A stretch of 40,752 nt of DNA from Candidatus Devosia symbiotica. GTDB taxonomy: Bacteria > Pseudomonadota > Alphaproteobacteria > Rhizobiales > Devosiaceae. The notes under the pieces are model-generated. The model ran no database searches. It worked only from the letters and a program-made list of their open reading frames with translations, and was not told the origin of the DNA. Positions 30,151 through 39,600 of the stretch are shown piece after piece. The translations under genes and the position numbers were made by a program. The number at the start of each line of letters is the position of its first letter. The first letter of the stretch is position 1. The stretch covers positions 1 through 40,752 of the forward strand of contig JALBVE010000012.1 in the NCBI GenBank assembly GCA_025050575.1, given 5' to 3'.

Positions 30151-30296
30151 TGCCGGCGAGCGCCAGCAGCAGCTTGTCGCTGGGATTGTCGGCCAGCGGG
30201 TCAGCCGATGCCATAGGCTAGCACCAGCAGCACGCATGGCGCTAGCATCAGCGCTGCCTGCAGACCCGGGCTCGGTTTGGTATTGATCCAGCGCAT
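30150..30296 (-). pseudogene. ABC transporter permease, N-terminal fragment
   Basis: An ATG at 30296 begins MRWINTKPSPGLQAALML and a membrane helix (APCVLLVLAYGIG), then TGA. A shift gives LADNPSDKLLLALAGMG, the segment that follows the first helix in permeases of the urea-carboxylase-linked NitT/TauT-type family. The similarity stops near 30150 at the junction with the dld remnant. It lies 51 nt downstream of the binding-protein gene on the same strand, so the two are the head of a former transporter operon. Confidence 0.6.
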
Positions 30297-30347
30297 GGAT
30301 TGGGCTCCGTCTGTGGGGCCGGCGCCAGAGCGCCGGCCGGTTTCGGT

Positions 30348-31035
30348 CTAGAGGCTGCCGTCAGCGGCCATGGACATGTAGCTGTCATCAAAGCGCAGCT
30401 TCACATTGCCCTTATCGCCCAGCACGGTCCCGTCTGGCAGTTCGATGCTCATGACATCGGCTAAAGGCGCACCGCTGCCCAGCAGGCCCTTGTCGAACAG
30501 GAAGGTACGGACGCGATCCATAGTGGTGTCCAGATTGGGCGAGGCGATGAATGCGAAGGTATCGGCCGGGGTGGAGAACAGCTTGGTGGTTGCCAGTTGC
30601 GCCTCGAAACCGGCCTGATCGGTGTCCGAGGCGACGCCCATGATAGTCCGAGTCGCAGAACCCTCGGGGGTGTCGGCTGTCATCACGACCATGGTGTCAT
30701 GCCAGATACCGGCCAGTGCCTTGCTGAAGGCTGGGTTTTCGCTGAGTACATTAGTATTAGCCACCATCATGTCGATGATCTCGCCGGGGATCTGGGCGCT
30801 GTCGAACACCTTGTGCGCGTCGGGCAGGGCGGCGATTTCTGAGACCATCGGGTTCCAGGTCGCCATGGCGGTGACATCGGCTGTCTGGAAGACGCCCACC
30901 ATGTCGGGATCGGAAGTGTTGATGACATTGACGTCGCGTTCTTTCATATCGGCGCTTTCAAGCGCCCGGACGAGCAGATAGTGCGAGATGGAAAATTCAA
31001 CCAGATTGACGTTCTGTCCCATGCCCGACCATCTC
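30348..31035 (-). pseudogene. ABC transporter substrate-binding protein, 5'-truncated (urea-carboxylase-region type)
   Basis: The C-terminal two thirds of a NitT/TauT-like periplasmic binding protein: VNLVEFSISHYLLVRALES, NVINTSDPDMVGVFQTADV, ATWNPMVSEIAALPDAHKVF, then IPGEIIDMMV and a conserved end GTVLGDKGNVKLRFDDSYM. The pattern matches what I know of binding proteins encoded near urea carboxylase. The frame is open from 31214, but homology begins only near 31035 and the signal peptide and first lobe are missing, so it cannot be exported as such. The truncation coincides with the joint to the dld 3' part on the opposite strand. Confidence 0.7.
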
Positions 31036-31084
31036 AATAGCCAGCCCTTCCAGTCCAAGGAATTTCCGGCAGAGGCTACCTGGG

Positions 31085-31583
31085 TCGGCGACGCGCTCAG
31101 GCGTGAACTCTCTGCCTTCTCGGACGCCGGAAATTTGAGCTTCGTCATCGATGTCTCGACCTGCGCCAAGCATCTGCGCGAATTCCTCAGTGATGCGCTC
31201 GTGTTTGATTCCATCCAGTTCCTGCTCAGTCAGGTTCTGCCTCGGCTGACCATCACGCAAAAGCTGCCTATCGTCGCCGTGCATCGCAATTGCTCGGCAT
31301 AGCGTCTGGCCGAGCAACCCATGACCGAAGCCATCGCCACCTCCCGTGCCGACCAGGTTGCCGTGCTCAGCCCGGTCACCTGCTGCGGTTATGCTGGCGA
31401 CAAGGGGCTGTTCGTGCCCGAACTCAATGCCCACGCCACCCGTTTTGCCAAAACCGACATCCCACCGGCTGCACGTTGGGCGTCTCGACTGTCAGCTGTG
31501 TCTCGGGGCTGAGCGAACATACCGCCGTGCCATTTGTCGGCCTGGCTAGCCTGCTCGAATGGGCCAGTCGGTCACTGCACTAG
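31085..31583 (+). pseudogene. D-lactate dehydrogenase (DLD-II), 3' part, remnant
   Basis: The C-terminal Fe-S reductase domain of the same gene as 28929-30150. It reads GNLSFVIDVSTCAKHLREFL, VLPRLTITQKLPIVAVHRNC, TAG at 31300-31302, then VTCCGYAGDKGLFVPELNA and HATRFAKTDIP, a frameshift near 31465, and LSEHTAVPFVGLASLLEWAS to a natural end at 31583. Cysteine-rich CCG motifs of the heterodisulfide-reductase type are visible. Stops and shifts make it inactive. Confidence 0.85.
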
Positions 31584-31635
31584 ACCTAACTGGGGCTTGC
31601 CGTTACTGAACGGGTTCAGCAAGTCCCGGAAAACC

Positions 31636-32832
31636 ATGACTATCACTGCCATCATTACCAGCCTGGGTCACAAGGGCGAGGGTGTCGCCGAGATCGACGG
31701 CCGCAAGATTTTCGTGCCGCTCACCCTGCCCGGTGAGCGCGTCGAGATCGAGATTTATGGAGACCGCGCCACCTTGCTCGGGGTGATAGCGCCGGCGAAA
31801 AACCGCATCGCGCCATTCTGCTCGTACTTTGGCGCCTGTGGTGGCTGCCAACTGCAGCACATGGACCGGCCCATTTACGAAGTCTTCAAGACCAGCTTGA
31901 TCGAGACCCCGCTGCGCTTTGCCAATATCGAGCTGCCGGTTTCGCGCTTTATCGATGCGGCAGGCAATGGCCGTCGGCGCGCCACTCTGCATGCCCGCCG
32001 CGAAGGTGTCGGCTATATGCGCCTGCGCAGCCACGAAGTGCACGATATCGATGCCTGCCCCATTCTGGTACCCGGCCTGGCCAAGGCGTCCGACATTGTC
32101 CGGACAGTATTCCAGGCGGTCGGCGATGCCGATGTTAGCATCGTGGCCAGCCTGTCGGGCCTGGATGTCGCCATCCGCACTAAAAAAAAGCAGATCCGAA
32201 CCGATCGCGTCGCGCCGCTGGTAGCGCGCTTCAAGTTGGCGCGGCTGGCGCTGAATGGCGAAATAGTGTTGCAGGCGCAGCCCCCAATCATCGAGATGGG
32301 TCGGGCGCGGGTGGAACTGCCCATTGGCAGCTTTCTGCAGGCCACCGCAGAGGCTGAACAGGTATTGTCCGACTACGTACTCAATGCGCTAGACCGCAAG
32401 GCGAAGACGGTAGCCGACCTGTTCTGTGGTCTGGGCCCCTTTGCCCTGCGGCTGGCCGAGCAGCGTCCGGTAATGGCCTTTGACAATGACAAGCCATCCA
32501 TTGCCGCGCTTGATCAGGCCCGCCGCTTCACTAAGGGCCTGCGCGAAGTGACGGCCAAAAGCCAGGATCTGTTCCGCGATCCGCTGACTCAGTATGAACT
32601 CAATTATGATTTCGTGGTGCTTGATCCCCCGCGCTCGGGCGCCGAGACGCAGGTGCATGAACTGGCTAAATCCAAGGTCAAGACTGTCGTCATGGCGGCC
32701 TGCAACCCGAGCACCTTTGCCCGCGACGCCGCCACGCTGATTGCCGGTGGCTACACCATGAGTGATCTGGTGGCCGTGGATCAGTTCACCCAATCCGCTC
32801 ATATCGAGATGGCTGCCACATTCCGGCGATGA
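31636..32832 (+). CDS. RlmD/TrmA-family RNA (uracil-C5)-methyltransferase
   Basis: SAM-dependent methyltransferase making m5U in 23S rRNA or tRNA. The 398-residue product has a TRAM-like N-terminus (GHKGEGVAEIDGRKIFVPL), an Fe-S cluster motif C-x5-C-x2-C in FCSYFGACGGCQLQHM with a fourth Cys near residue 139 (DIDACPI), SAM motif I DLFCGLGPFALRLA, DPPRSGAETQV, and the catalytic Cys in MAACNPSTFARDAATL. The usual SCNP has Ala for Ser. The ATG at 31636 fits the family start; the frame extends upstream into the dld remnant. It is intact, an island of function between two decayed regions. RlmD and other uracil targets cannot be distinguished. Confidence 0.9.
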   Translation: MTITAIITSLGHKGEGVAEIDGRKIFVPLTLPGERVEIEIYGDRATLLGVIAPAKNRIAPFCSYFGACGGCQLQHMDRPIYEVFKTSLIETPLRFANIELPVSRFIDAAGNGRRRATLHARREGVGYMRLRSHEVHDIDACPILVPGLAKASDIVRTVFQAVGDADVSIVASLSGLDVAIRTKKKQIRTDRVAPLVARFKLARLALNGEIVLQAQPPIIEMGRARVELPIGSFLQATAEAEQVLSDYVLNALDRKAKTVADLFCGLGPFALRLAEQRPVMAFDNDKPSIAALDQARRFTKGLREVTAKSQDLFRDPLTQYELNYDFVVLDPPRSGAETQVHELAKSKVKTVVMAACNPSTFARDAATLIAGGYTMSDLVAVDQFTQSAHIEMAATFRR

Positions 32833-32852
32833 TCTGCCGCTAGGAACAGCCA

Positions 32853-33048
32853 TGCAACCGTGGAACTCGGTCTATGTCCGGTTTCGCCGCTGGGCCGCGC
32901 AAGGGGTCTGGGACGCTCTCTTGGCTTTGTCCTCACGGGCGGAGAAGCGTCAGATTATGCAGCCGTCCCTGCCTTGATGGCTATGTCGGTGGGCAAACCG
33001 CGGCTGCTGTTGGCTGACAAAGGCTACGATGGCGAGGTCGTCCGCATC
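32853..33048 (+). mobile_element. IS5-type transposase fragments (IS427-like), remnant
   Basis: Two pieces of an IS5-family transposase joined by an internal deletion: QPWNSVYVRFRRWAAQGVWD (N-terminal DUF4096 part) and, in another frame, GFVLTGGEASDYAAVPALMA and KPRLLLADKGYDGEVVR (DDE domain; the Asp of ADKGYD is a catalytic residue). No terminal inverted repeats are seen. After DGEVVR the frame continues directly into the quinone oxidoreductase remnant, so the element is truncated at that joint. It is the only insertion-sequence trace in the window. Confidence 0.85.
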
Positions 33049-33920
33049 ATCTTGTCGCCGATCCACAATCACGATCTGTGAACCACGCGTGGCAGTTATG
33101 GCTACAAGCCGGCCCTGTCCGCCATTGGCGGCACCGAGGCGGTGGGCACCATCGAGGCTGTTGGCGAAGGTGTTGACGCCGGCCTGATCGGCAAGCGAGT
33201 GACCGTCGCCGGCATTCACGGTACCTGGGCAGAATTCTTCATCGCCTCGGCCAATGGCGTGGTGCCCCCTGCCCGATGCTATTTCGGACGAGGCGATGGC
33301 CCAGCTAATCGCCATGCCGTTCAGCGCCATTGCCCTGCTCGATTTCCTCAATGTCAAAGCCGGCGACTGGATCGTCCAGACCGCCGCCAATGGCGCGGTG
33401 GACAAGGTGCTGGCCGCGTTGACCGCAGCGCACGGTATTGGTCTGGTTAATCTGGTGCGCCGCCATGAGGCCGTGGCCAAACTGACCGCGCTTGGCATGA
33501 GCAATAACGTGGTCACATCGGGCGCCGACTGGATTGATTAGGTCAAGGCGATCACCGGCCCGGAAGGCGCGCGCTCAGCCGTGGATTCGATGGGCGGCGA
33601 TGTCGGCGGCGGTCTGATTGATGTGTTGGGCAATGAAGCGAACTGTTGGTATTCGGCACCGCCACGGGCGCGCCAATGCCGCTGAACTCGGGTGCCATCA
33701 TCTTCAGGCACATCACCATCAAAGGCTTCCGAGGTGCCAAGGTCAGCGTCGCAGTGGCCAATGCAAAAGGGGTAAACTGATTGGCGAACTGATGACTCTG
33801 ACCGCGCAGGGCAAGCTACCTCTGCCCGTCGGCGGCATTTTTGATCTAGCCGATGCCGCCAAGGCGATGGACGCTGCCCAGGTTCCCGCCCGCGCCGGCA
33901 AGATCCTGCTGCGCGCCTAG
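33049..33920 (+). pseudogene. Zinc-type NADPH:quinone oxidoreductase (MDR family), remnant
   Basis: A medium-chain dehydrogenase lacking its first 25 or so residues. It starts at SPIHNHDL, has TGA where the family has Trp (TGG to TGA), then TRGSYGYKPALSAIGGTEAV, GEGVDAGLIGKRVTVAG, a frameshift near 33270, DEAMAQLIAMPFSAIALLDF and GDWIVQTAANGAVDKVL (the nucleotide-binding segment with its glycines altered), a TAG at 33539-33541, further shifts, and GKLPLPVGGIFDLADAAKAM to 33920. The 5' end was replaced by the IS5 fragment, followed by several point lesions. Confidence 0.85.
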
Positions 33921-33963
33921 GATAACAACAGCGAGGCCCGCCTATTTTGGGCAGGCCTCGCGG

Positions 33964-35016
33964 CTATCGCAGTCCCGCTGCCGCCAGCACCTTTCGAAAC
34001 AATGTCGGCAGCGCTTCGCTCTTGAGCGCTGCGCGCTCGGCCCACCAGCCACCATCAAGGCTTTCGGGCCTGACCGAAGCCGACCAGACTTCAAGCTCGA
34101 GCCGAAAATGGGTGAAGACATGCACCACCTGGCCGCGATGCTGCCAGTCTGCCTTGAGCGGGTAGGCCGCCTCAACCAGCTCCGCTGTCCAGTCGGACCC
34201 TGGCACTTCGGTCATGCCGCCGAGCAGGCCCTTGGTCGGGCGACTTCGCAGATAGACGTCGCCATCACCATCGAGCATGACGAAGGCGTGGCCCTTACGC
34301 ACTAAGCGGTCGGCTTTGACCAGTTTGACCGGATAAATCGTCGGGTCGGCCTGTCCTGTGGCCACGCAGCCTGGTTGGATCGGGCAGAGCAGACAAGCTG
34401 CGGCGCGTGGGGCACAGATAGTGGCGCCCAGATCCATCATGGCTTGCGCGAAATCGCCGGCGCGCTTGGGCACTGCAAGCTGCAAGGCCGCCCGCAGTTC
34501 GTCCTTGGCCTCGCGCACCGGTACGTCGAGCGCATAATAGCGCGCCAGCACCCGGTCTAGATTGCCGTCGAGCACGGCGACGGGCTCGTCAAAGCAGATC
34601 GCGGCAATCGCCGCGCTGGTATAGGCGCCGATGCCCGGCAGGGTCTGCAGCGCCGCCGAACTTTGCGGAAATACTCCGGCATGATCGTTGACCACGGCCT
34701 GGGCACAGGCATGCAGGTTTCTGGCGCGGGTGTAGTAGCCTAGCCCGGCCCATTCCTTGAGCACGGAGTCCAGCGGCGCGGCGGCCAGATCGGCAACACT
34801 GGGCCACAGGCCGGTAAAGCGGACAAAATAGCTTTTGACCGTCGCCACCGTGGTCTGCTGCAACATGACCTCGCTCAGCCAGACGCGATAGGGATCGGGG
34901 TATCGGCCCGCGGCGCGCTCGGCCGGCGCAATGCGCCAGGGCAGATCGCGGGCATGCTGGTCATACCAGGCCAGCGCAGCGGCAGCGTCGATGGGGGTGG
35001 GATTGGAGAAATGCAT
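33964..35016 (-). CDS. mutY: A/G-specific adenine DNA glycosylase MutY
   Basis: Removes adenine opposite 8-oxoguanine. The 350-residue product has LPWRIAP and the VWLSEVMLQQTTVATVKSYF segment, the helix-hairpin-helix LPGIGAYTSAAIAAIC with the catalytic Asp in VAVLDGNLDRV, the Fe-S loop C-x6-C-x2-C-x5-C (CAPRAAACLLCPIQPGC), and a C-terminal NUDIX-like domain. I chose the ATG at 35016 (MHFSNPTPID), because the open frame further upstream crosses a palindromic repeat. It is intact although mutS is destroyed, so oxidative-damage avoidance is kept while mismatch repair is lost. It is divergent from the DciA-like gene. Confidence 0.95.
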   Translation of the reverse strand: MHFSNPTPIDAAAALAWYDQHARDLPWRIAPAERAAGRYPDPYRVWLSEVMLQQTTVATVKSYFVRFTGLWPSVADLAAAPLDSVLKEWAGLGYYTRARNLHACAQAVVNDHAGVFPQSSAALQTLPGIGAYTSAAIAAICFDEPVAVLDGNLDRVLARYYALDVPVREAKDELRAALQLAVPKRAGDFAQAMMDLGATICAPRAAACLLCPIQPGCVATGQADPTIYPVKLVKADRLVRKGHAFVMLDGDGDVYLRSRPTKGLLGGMTEVPGSDWTAELVEAAYPLKADWQHRGQVVHVFTHFRLELEVWSASVRPESLDGGWWAERAALKSEALPTLFRKVLAAAGLR

Positions 35017-35026
35017 AGCTGGCCAA

Positions 35027-35140
35027 TACCCCTCTCCCTTCTCTCCTCGCAAGAGGGAGGGTGAGCCCGGCGCGTGGGCGAGATCGTGCCGTGATCTCAA
35101 TGCTACCCTCCCCCTTGCGGGGAGGATGAGGGAAGGGTAC
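35027..35140. repeat. Palindromic repeat element between mutY and the DciA-like gene
   Basis: Two GC-rich hairpins flank a spacer: CCTC-GCAA-GAGG around 35045-35060, and the 7-bp stem 35107-35113 with 35119-35125. Both contain CCTCCC/GGGAGG and the GATGAGGG-type outer sequence also present at 36540-36652. The style is that of the short palindromic repeats scattered between rhizobial genes. Confidence 0.6.
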
Positions 35141-35143
35141 GCA

Positions 35144-35665
35144 ATGGTCATGGCCAAAGATAACCTTCCAGAGCTCAAGCGCCGCAATCGGACCATGAGC
35201 GTGGCCGATGTGCTGGCGGGTGTGCTCGATCCGGTGCTGAAAAAGCGTGGCTTTGCCAGCCGCGATATCATCGCCCATTGGTCGGTAATGGCGCCCAAGC
35301 CCTATGATGAAGTAGCCATTCCCGACAAGCTGAGCTGGCCGCGCGGCGAACGCAGCGCGGAAGGGGCGATGCTAGTACTGCGCTGCGTGCCGGGGCATGC
35401 GTTGGCAATTTCCCATGAGGGCGACAAGATCGCCGCGGCGATCAACCTCTATTTCGGCTTTGTGCTGGTGGGGTCTGTCAGGTTGTCGGCAGAGGCATTC
35501 ACCCCTGGTTCAAGCAAAAAGGACGAAGTTCCCTTTCAACCGAGCCAGAGTGTCAAAGCAAAGGTTGGGGCCCAGGTGGCCGAGATAGAAAATGATGATC
35601 TGCGGGAAGCGTTGCGGACATTGGGTCACGCGCTCTCTAGCCGGTCAGAGCAAAAGGGTGGATAG
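35144..35665 (+). CDS. DUF721 / DciA-like protein
   Basis: A 173-residue protein with the DUF721 domain in its first 110 residues (MSVADVLAGVLDPVLKKRGF, HWSVMAPKPYDEVAIPDKL, ATLVLR-like AMLVLRCVPGHAL). DciA proteins of this domain help load the replicative helicase in bacteria that lack DnaC, so a role in replication start is likely. The C-terminal 60 residues are variable, as is usual. The ATG at 35144 lies just past a palindromic repeat; an ATG two codons on (35150) is possible. The gene is divergent from mutY and upstream of the DsbA-like gene, a neighbourhood common in Rhizobiales. Confidence 0.85.
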   Translation: MVMAKDNLPELKRRNRTMSVADVLAGVLDPVLKKRGFASRDIIAHWSVMAPKPYDEVAIPDKLSWPRGERSAEGAMLVLRCVPGHALAISHEGDKIAAAINLYFGFVLVGSVRLSAEAFTPGSSKKDEVPFQPSQSVKAKVGAQVAEIENDDLREALRTLGHALSSRSEQKGG

Positions 35666-35753
35666 TGTGTTCATCGAACAGTGATGAATGTGCCTACTTG
35701 CTCCCACATTTGTCCTGTGTAGTTTCGCCGAAATCAAAACAGGAGCGTTAGCT

Positions 35754-36488
35754 GTGAATTTTACCCGCCGTGACACCCTTATGCTGGCCGCTGCCGCATC
35801 GGCTCTGAGCCTGTGCGGGGTCGCCACCGCCAATGCTGCTGAAGGCGATATGGTCGCCATCGACAAGCTTATGGCCCCTGCCGGTGACTATATCGATCAC
35901 GCCGAAGGCAGCGAAACCGCGCCCGTGACCGTGATCGAATATACCTCGCCGACCTGTCCGCATTGCGCCACCTTCTCCAATGATGTGTTGCCTGGGTTCA
36001 TTGAAGCCTATGTCGATATCGGCAAGGTTCGCCTGATCACCCGCCCTTTTGTGCGCAATGTGCTCGACGCAGCCGTGTTCATGCTAGCCGAAGCTGCCGG
36101 CCCGACCAATTACCACAATGTGGCCTCGACCTATTTCAAGACCCAGACCACCTGGGCAACCTCGGACAAGCCGCGCGACGCGATCCTCGAAGTTGCTAAG
36201 CAACTCGGCTTTACCCGGGAAGCTTTCGATGCTGCATTGACGAATCAGGATCTGTTTACTGGGCTGGAAGCAGTGCGGGATCAGGCACTGAACGAGTTCG
36301 GCCTTGTGGGAACACCGACATTCTATGTCAACGGCAAGACCCTTAGTGGTGATAAATCGCTGGCGGAACTCGCGGCCGAGATCGACCCCCTCGTGCCTAC
36401 AGACTTTGTCGCGTCTGCGCCTGCTGCTGTGCCAGCAGCCGACACCATGGCGCCCACTCCTGACGCGATGACTCCGGCTGCGCAGTAG
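35754..36488 (+). CDS. DsbA-family periplasmic thiol-disulfide oxidoreductase
   Basis: A thioredoxin-fold protein of 244 residues. It starts with GTG after AGGAG, and its N-terminus (NFTRRDTLMLAAAASALSLC ... ANA) is a signal peptide with a twin Arg that is Tat-like but not a full Tat motif. The active site is CPHC in EYTSPTCPHCATFS and the cis-Pro loop is GLVGTPTFYVNG. The C-terminal 25 residues are an Ala/Pro/Thr tail. Members of this DsbA-like group (thioredoxin_4) form or isomerise disulfides in exported proteins. In Rhizobiales it usually lies directly before smc, as here. Confidence 0.92.
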   Translation: MNFTRRDTLMLAAAASALSLCGVATANAAEGDMVAIDKLMAPAGDYIDHAEGSETAPVTVIEYTSPTCPHCATFSNDVLPGFIEAYVDIGKVRLITRPFVRNVLDAAVFMLAEAAGPTNYHNVASTYFKTQTTWATSDKPRDAILEVAKQLGFTREAFDAALTNQDLFTGLEAVRDQALNEFGLVGTPTFYVNGKTLSGDKSLAELAAEIDPLVPTDFVASAPAAVPAADTMAPTPDAMTPAAQ

Positions 36489-36494
36489 CCTGAT

Positions 36495-36652
36495 CTTGTC
36501 CTCCCCCTTTTTTTGAGAGGGGGGCGGCCTTTCCCTGTTCAGCGGCAAAGTTAGGGTGAGGGGTGCTGCGCCCGCCCATGCTTTGGCGCTGCTAGCAATA
36601 CAACACCCCTCATCCGCCCCTTCGGGACACCTTCTCCCTCAAGGGGAGAAGG
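36495..36652. repeat. Palindromic repeats between dsbA-like gene and smc
   Basis: A composite of palindromes: a C5/G6 hairpin with a T7 loop at about 36502-36524; GGGTGAGGGGTG near 36553 facing CACCCCTCATCC near 36605; and a 9-bp hairpin CCTTCTCCC-TCAAG-GGGAGAAGG at 36630-36652. The last one ends 5 nt before the smc ATG, so the GGGGAGAAGG that serves as its ribosome-binding site is part of the repeat stem. The set resembles the element at 35027-35140. Confidence 0.65.
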
Positions 36653-36657
36653 CAAGA

Positions 36658-39600
36658 ATGAAATTCTCCAGCCTCAAGCTGCACGGCTTCAAGTCATTCT
36701 GCGATGAAACAGTCCTGGTCATGGAGCCGGGGTTAACCGGCATTGTTGGCCCCAATGGCTGTGGCAAATCCAATCTGGTCGAAGCGATGCGCTGGGTGAT
36801 GGGCGAAAGCTCGTACAAGGCGATGCGCGCCTCGGGCATGGATGATGTGATCTTTTCGGGCTCAGGCGGCCGTCCCGCTCGCAACTCGGCCGAAGTCACG
36901 TTGGTGCTGGACAACAGTGACCGCACCGCCCCAGTTGCCCTCAACCATGCCGATATTCTGGAAATCACCCGCCGCATAGAGCGCGAGGCCGGGTCGGTCT
37001 ATCGGGTCAATAGCAAGGAAGTGCGTGCCCGCGACGTGCAATTGCTGTTTGCCGATGCCTCCACCGGCGCCCATTCCCCCGCCATAGTCCGGCAGGGCCA
37101 GATCGGCGAACTGATCTCAGCCAAGCCGACGGCCCGCCGGGCTCTGCTCGAAGAAGCCGCCGGTATTTCCGGGCTGCATTCCCGCCGCCATGAGGCCGAG
37201 TTGCGATTGCGCGCAGCCGAAACCAATCTCGAGCGGGTCGATGACATCATTGCCCAGGTCGAAAGCCAGCTCGAAACCCTCAAGCGCCAGGCGCGGCTGG
37301 CTACCCGCTATCGCTCGCTCAGTCGCGATATCCGCCGCACCGAGGCCACCCTGTTCCACATCCGCTGGGTCACGGCGCGTTATGCCGAAAAGCAGGCCGA
37401 GACGCAGCAGGCCGTGCTGGTGCGCGAACTGGCCGATGCGACCCATCTCGAATTGCAGGCGCAGAAGAAGCTCGAAGCCGCCGATGCGGCGCTGGCGCCT
37501 TTGCGCGAGCGCGAAGCGGTCACCGGCGCCGTGCTGCAGCGCTACACCATTCTGGCCGAGCAGCTGGCCGAGGAAGCGCGCCGCGCCAGCCAGCGCCAGG
37601 CCGAGCTGGAAGACCGCATTCGTCAACTCGCCGCCGATGGCCAACGTGAGCGCGATCTGGTAGCCGAGAGCGAGGCCGCGCTGGAGTTGAACGGCGAAGA
37701 GCTGGGCAAATTGCAGACCGAAGGCGCCGCGGCGCAAGCCGATTTTGACATTGCGCGCGCTAACGCTGACACTGCGAGGGCCGTTGTTGCTGCCGCCGAG
37801 ATCGATGCTCGCAGCGCCGCTGACGCCCTGGCTCAGCTGCGGGCGCGCTGCGATCAGACCGAGCGCAGCAAACGCGATGCTGACGCCCGCATGGCGCGCT
37901 TGACCCAACAGATTGCCGATGTCGAGACCGAAGCCCGTATTATCGCCGCTAGGCTCGATGCCGACGAGACCCTGAACCAGAAGCTGGCCGCCCTGACCAA
38001 GACGCAGAGCCGCACGACTGAAACCGAGCAGGCCGCCACGCTTGCCGAAGAAGCCAGTGCGCTCGCCCAGAGTAAGCTCGATGCTGCTCGCCCGCGTCTG
38101 GCCGAGATCGACGCGGCGCTCAATCGGTTAGAAGCCGAAGCGGCGACCCTGGGCAAGATGTTCAATCTCGGCGCCGGCCTGTGGCTCGCTATTGTCGACG
38201 AGTTAACGGTGACGCCGGGCTATGAGACCGCCTTGGGCGCGGCGCTTGGCGATGATCTTGACGCCAGCTCGGATGCCGGCGCGCCGATGCATTGGTCGGT
38301 GCCAGTCGATCATACGGACGATGCCGCCCTGCCCCAGGCCGCCGAACCATTGTCGCGTTACGTCACCGGCAGTCCGTTGCTCAAGCGTCGGCTCGACCAG
38401 ATCGGGCTGATCCACGCGGTGGACGGCCCCAGCCTGATGCATGCGCTCAAGCCCGGCCAGCGACTGGTGACACTTGCAGGCGCGGTTTGGCGCTGGGACG
38501 GGTTTGTCGCGGCAGCCGATGCACCCAGTGCGGCAGCTCAGCGGCTGGCGCAGCGCAATCGACTGGCCGAGCTAGATGCGGAAATTGCCCGAGCCACAGG
38601 CGAACGCAATGGCTGGAAGCGCGAAGTCGATGCGCTGACCGTCATGCTCGACGCCGCCCGGCAAGATGAACGCCAGCAGCGCGAGGCCTGGCGCGCCGCC
38701 CAGCATGCCATTGGCGCGGCGCAGAACGAGGTCGACAAGGCGCAGCGCGCCATCGGTGATCTGACGATGCGGCAATCGACGCTGGAAGAGGCCCGGTTGC
38801 GGCTGGCCACTAGCCTAGGCGAGGCCGATGCCCAGCGCATCGAGGCCGAACAGGCCCTGGCGGCCGCGAGCACCGAAGATGATGCCGCGCAGGTGGCCGA
38901 GGCCAAACAAAGAGTCTTGACTGACGCCCGCGAGCGCGCCGATCAGGCGCGGCTCAAGCTAGGTGGTTTTGAGACTGCTGCCCGTATGCGTGAAAGCCAG
39001 ATTGCCCAATTGCAGCGCGATACGGAAAGCTGGAACCGGCGCCGCGACAGCGCCCTGGCGCAGCTGGCAACGCTGGATCAGCGCAGCGCCGAGGTTCGTG
39101 CGCAGCTCGAAACCGCCAGCAAAATGCCCGATGGCTTTGCAGCCCGCCAGGCCCAGTTCGACGGTCAGATCGAGACGGCCAAGATCGAACACCAGGCGGC
39201 CGGCGACAGGTTTAATATTGCCCAGTCGGGTCTGCGCGAGGCAGACAAGGCACTGCGCGCAGCCAGCAAAATCCTGGCCAATGCGCAGATCGAACTGACT
39301 CGCATCGAAGAGCAGATCAAGGGCTTCATCGCTCAGCGCCAGCAGATCGAGCGACAGATCGAGGAAACCCTCGACATTGCCGCCGCCAAAACGCTGGAAG
39401 TCTCAGGCATCCGCCCTGAGGAGTCACTACCCTCTGAGGCAGTCACCGAGCACAAGCTGGACCGTCTCAAGGCTGAGCGCGAGCGGCTGGGCGGGGTCAA
39501 TCTCTCTGTCGAAAAAGAGGTCATCGAGGTTCAGGCCAAGCTCGACTTGATGGTCAAGGATAAGACCGATCTGATCGAGGCTATCGCCAAGCTGCGTACC

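Noticed and set aside
28929-31583. A new multigene system mixing Fe-S and periplasmic binding proteins
   Set aside because: Each piece is recognisable as a fragment of a known family in a broken frame; the mixture reflects rearrangement, not a functional operon.
37117-37908. 263-codon minus-strand frame inside smc
   Set aside because: It mirrors the Ala/Glu/Arg-rich coiled coil of smc and has no independent support.
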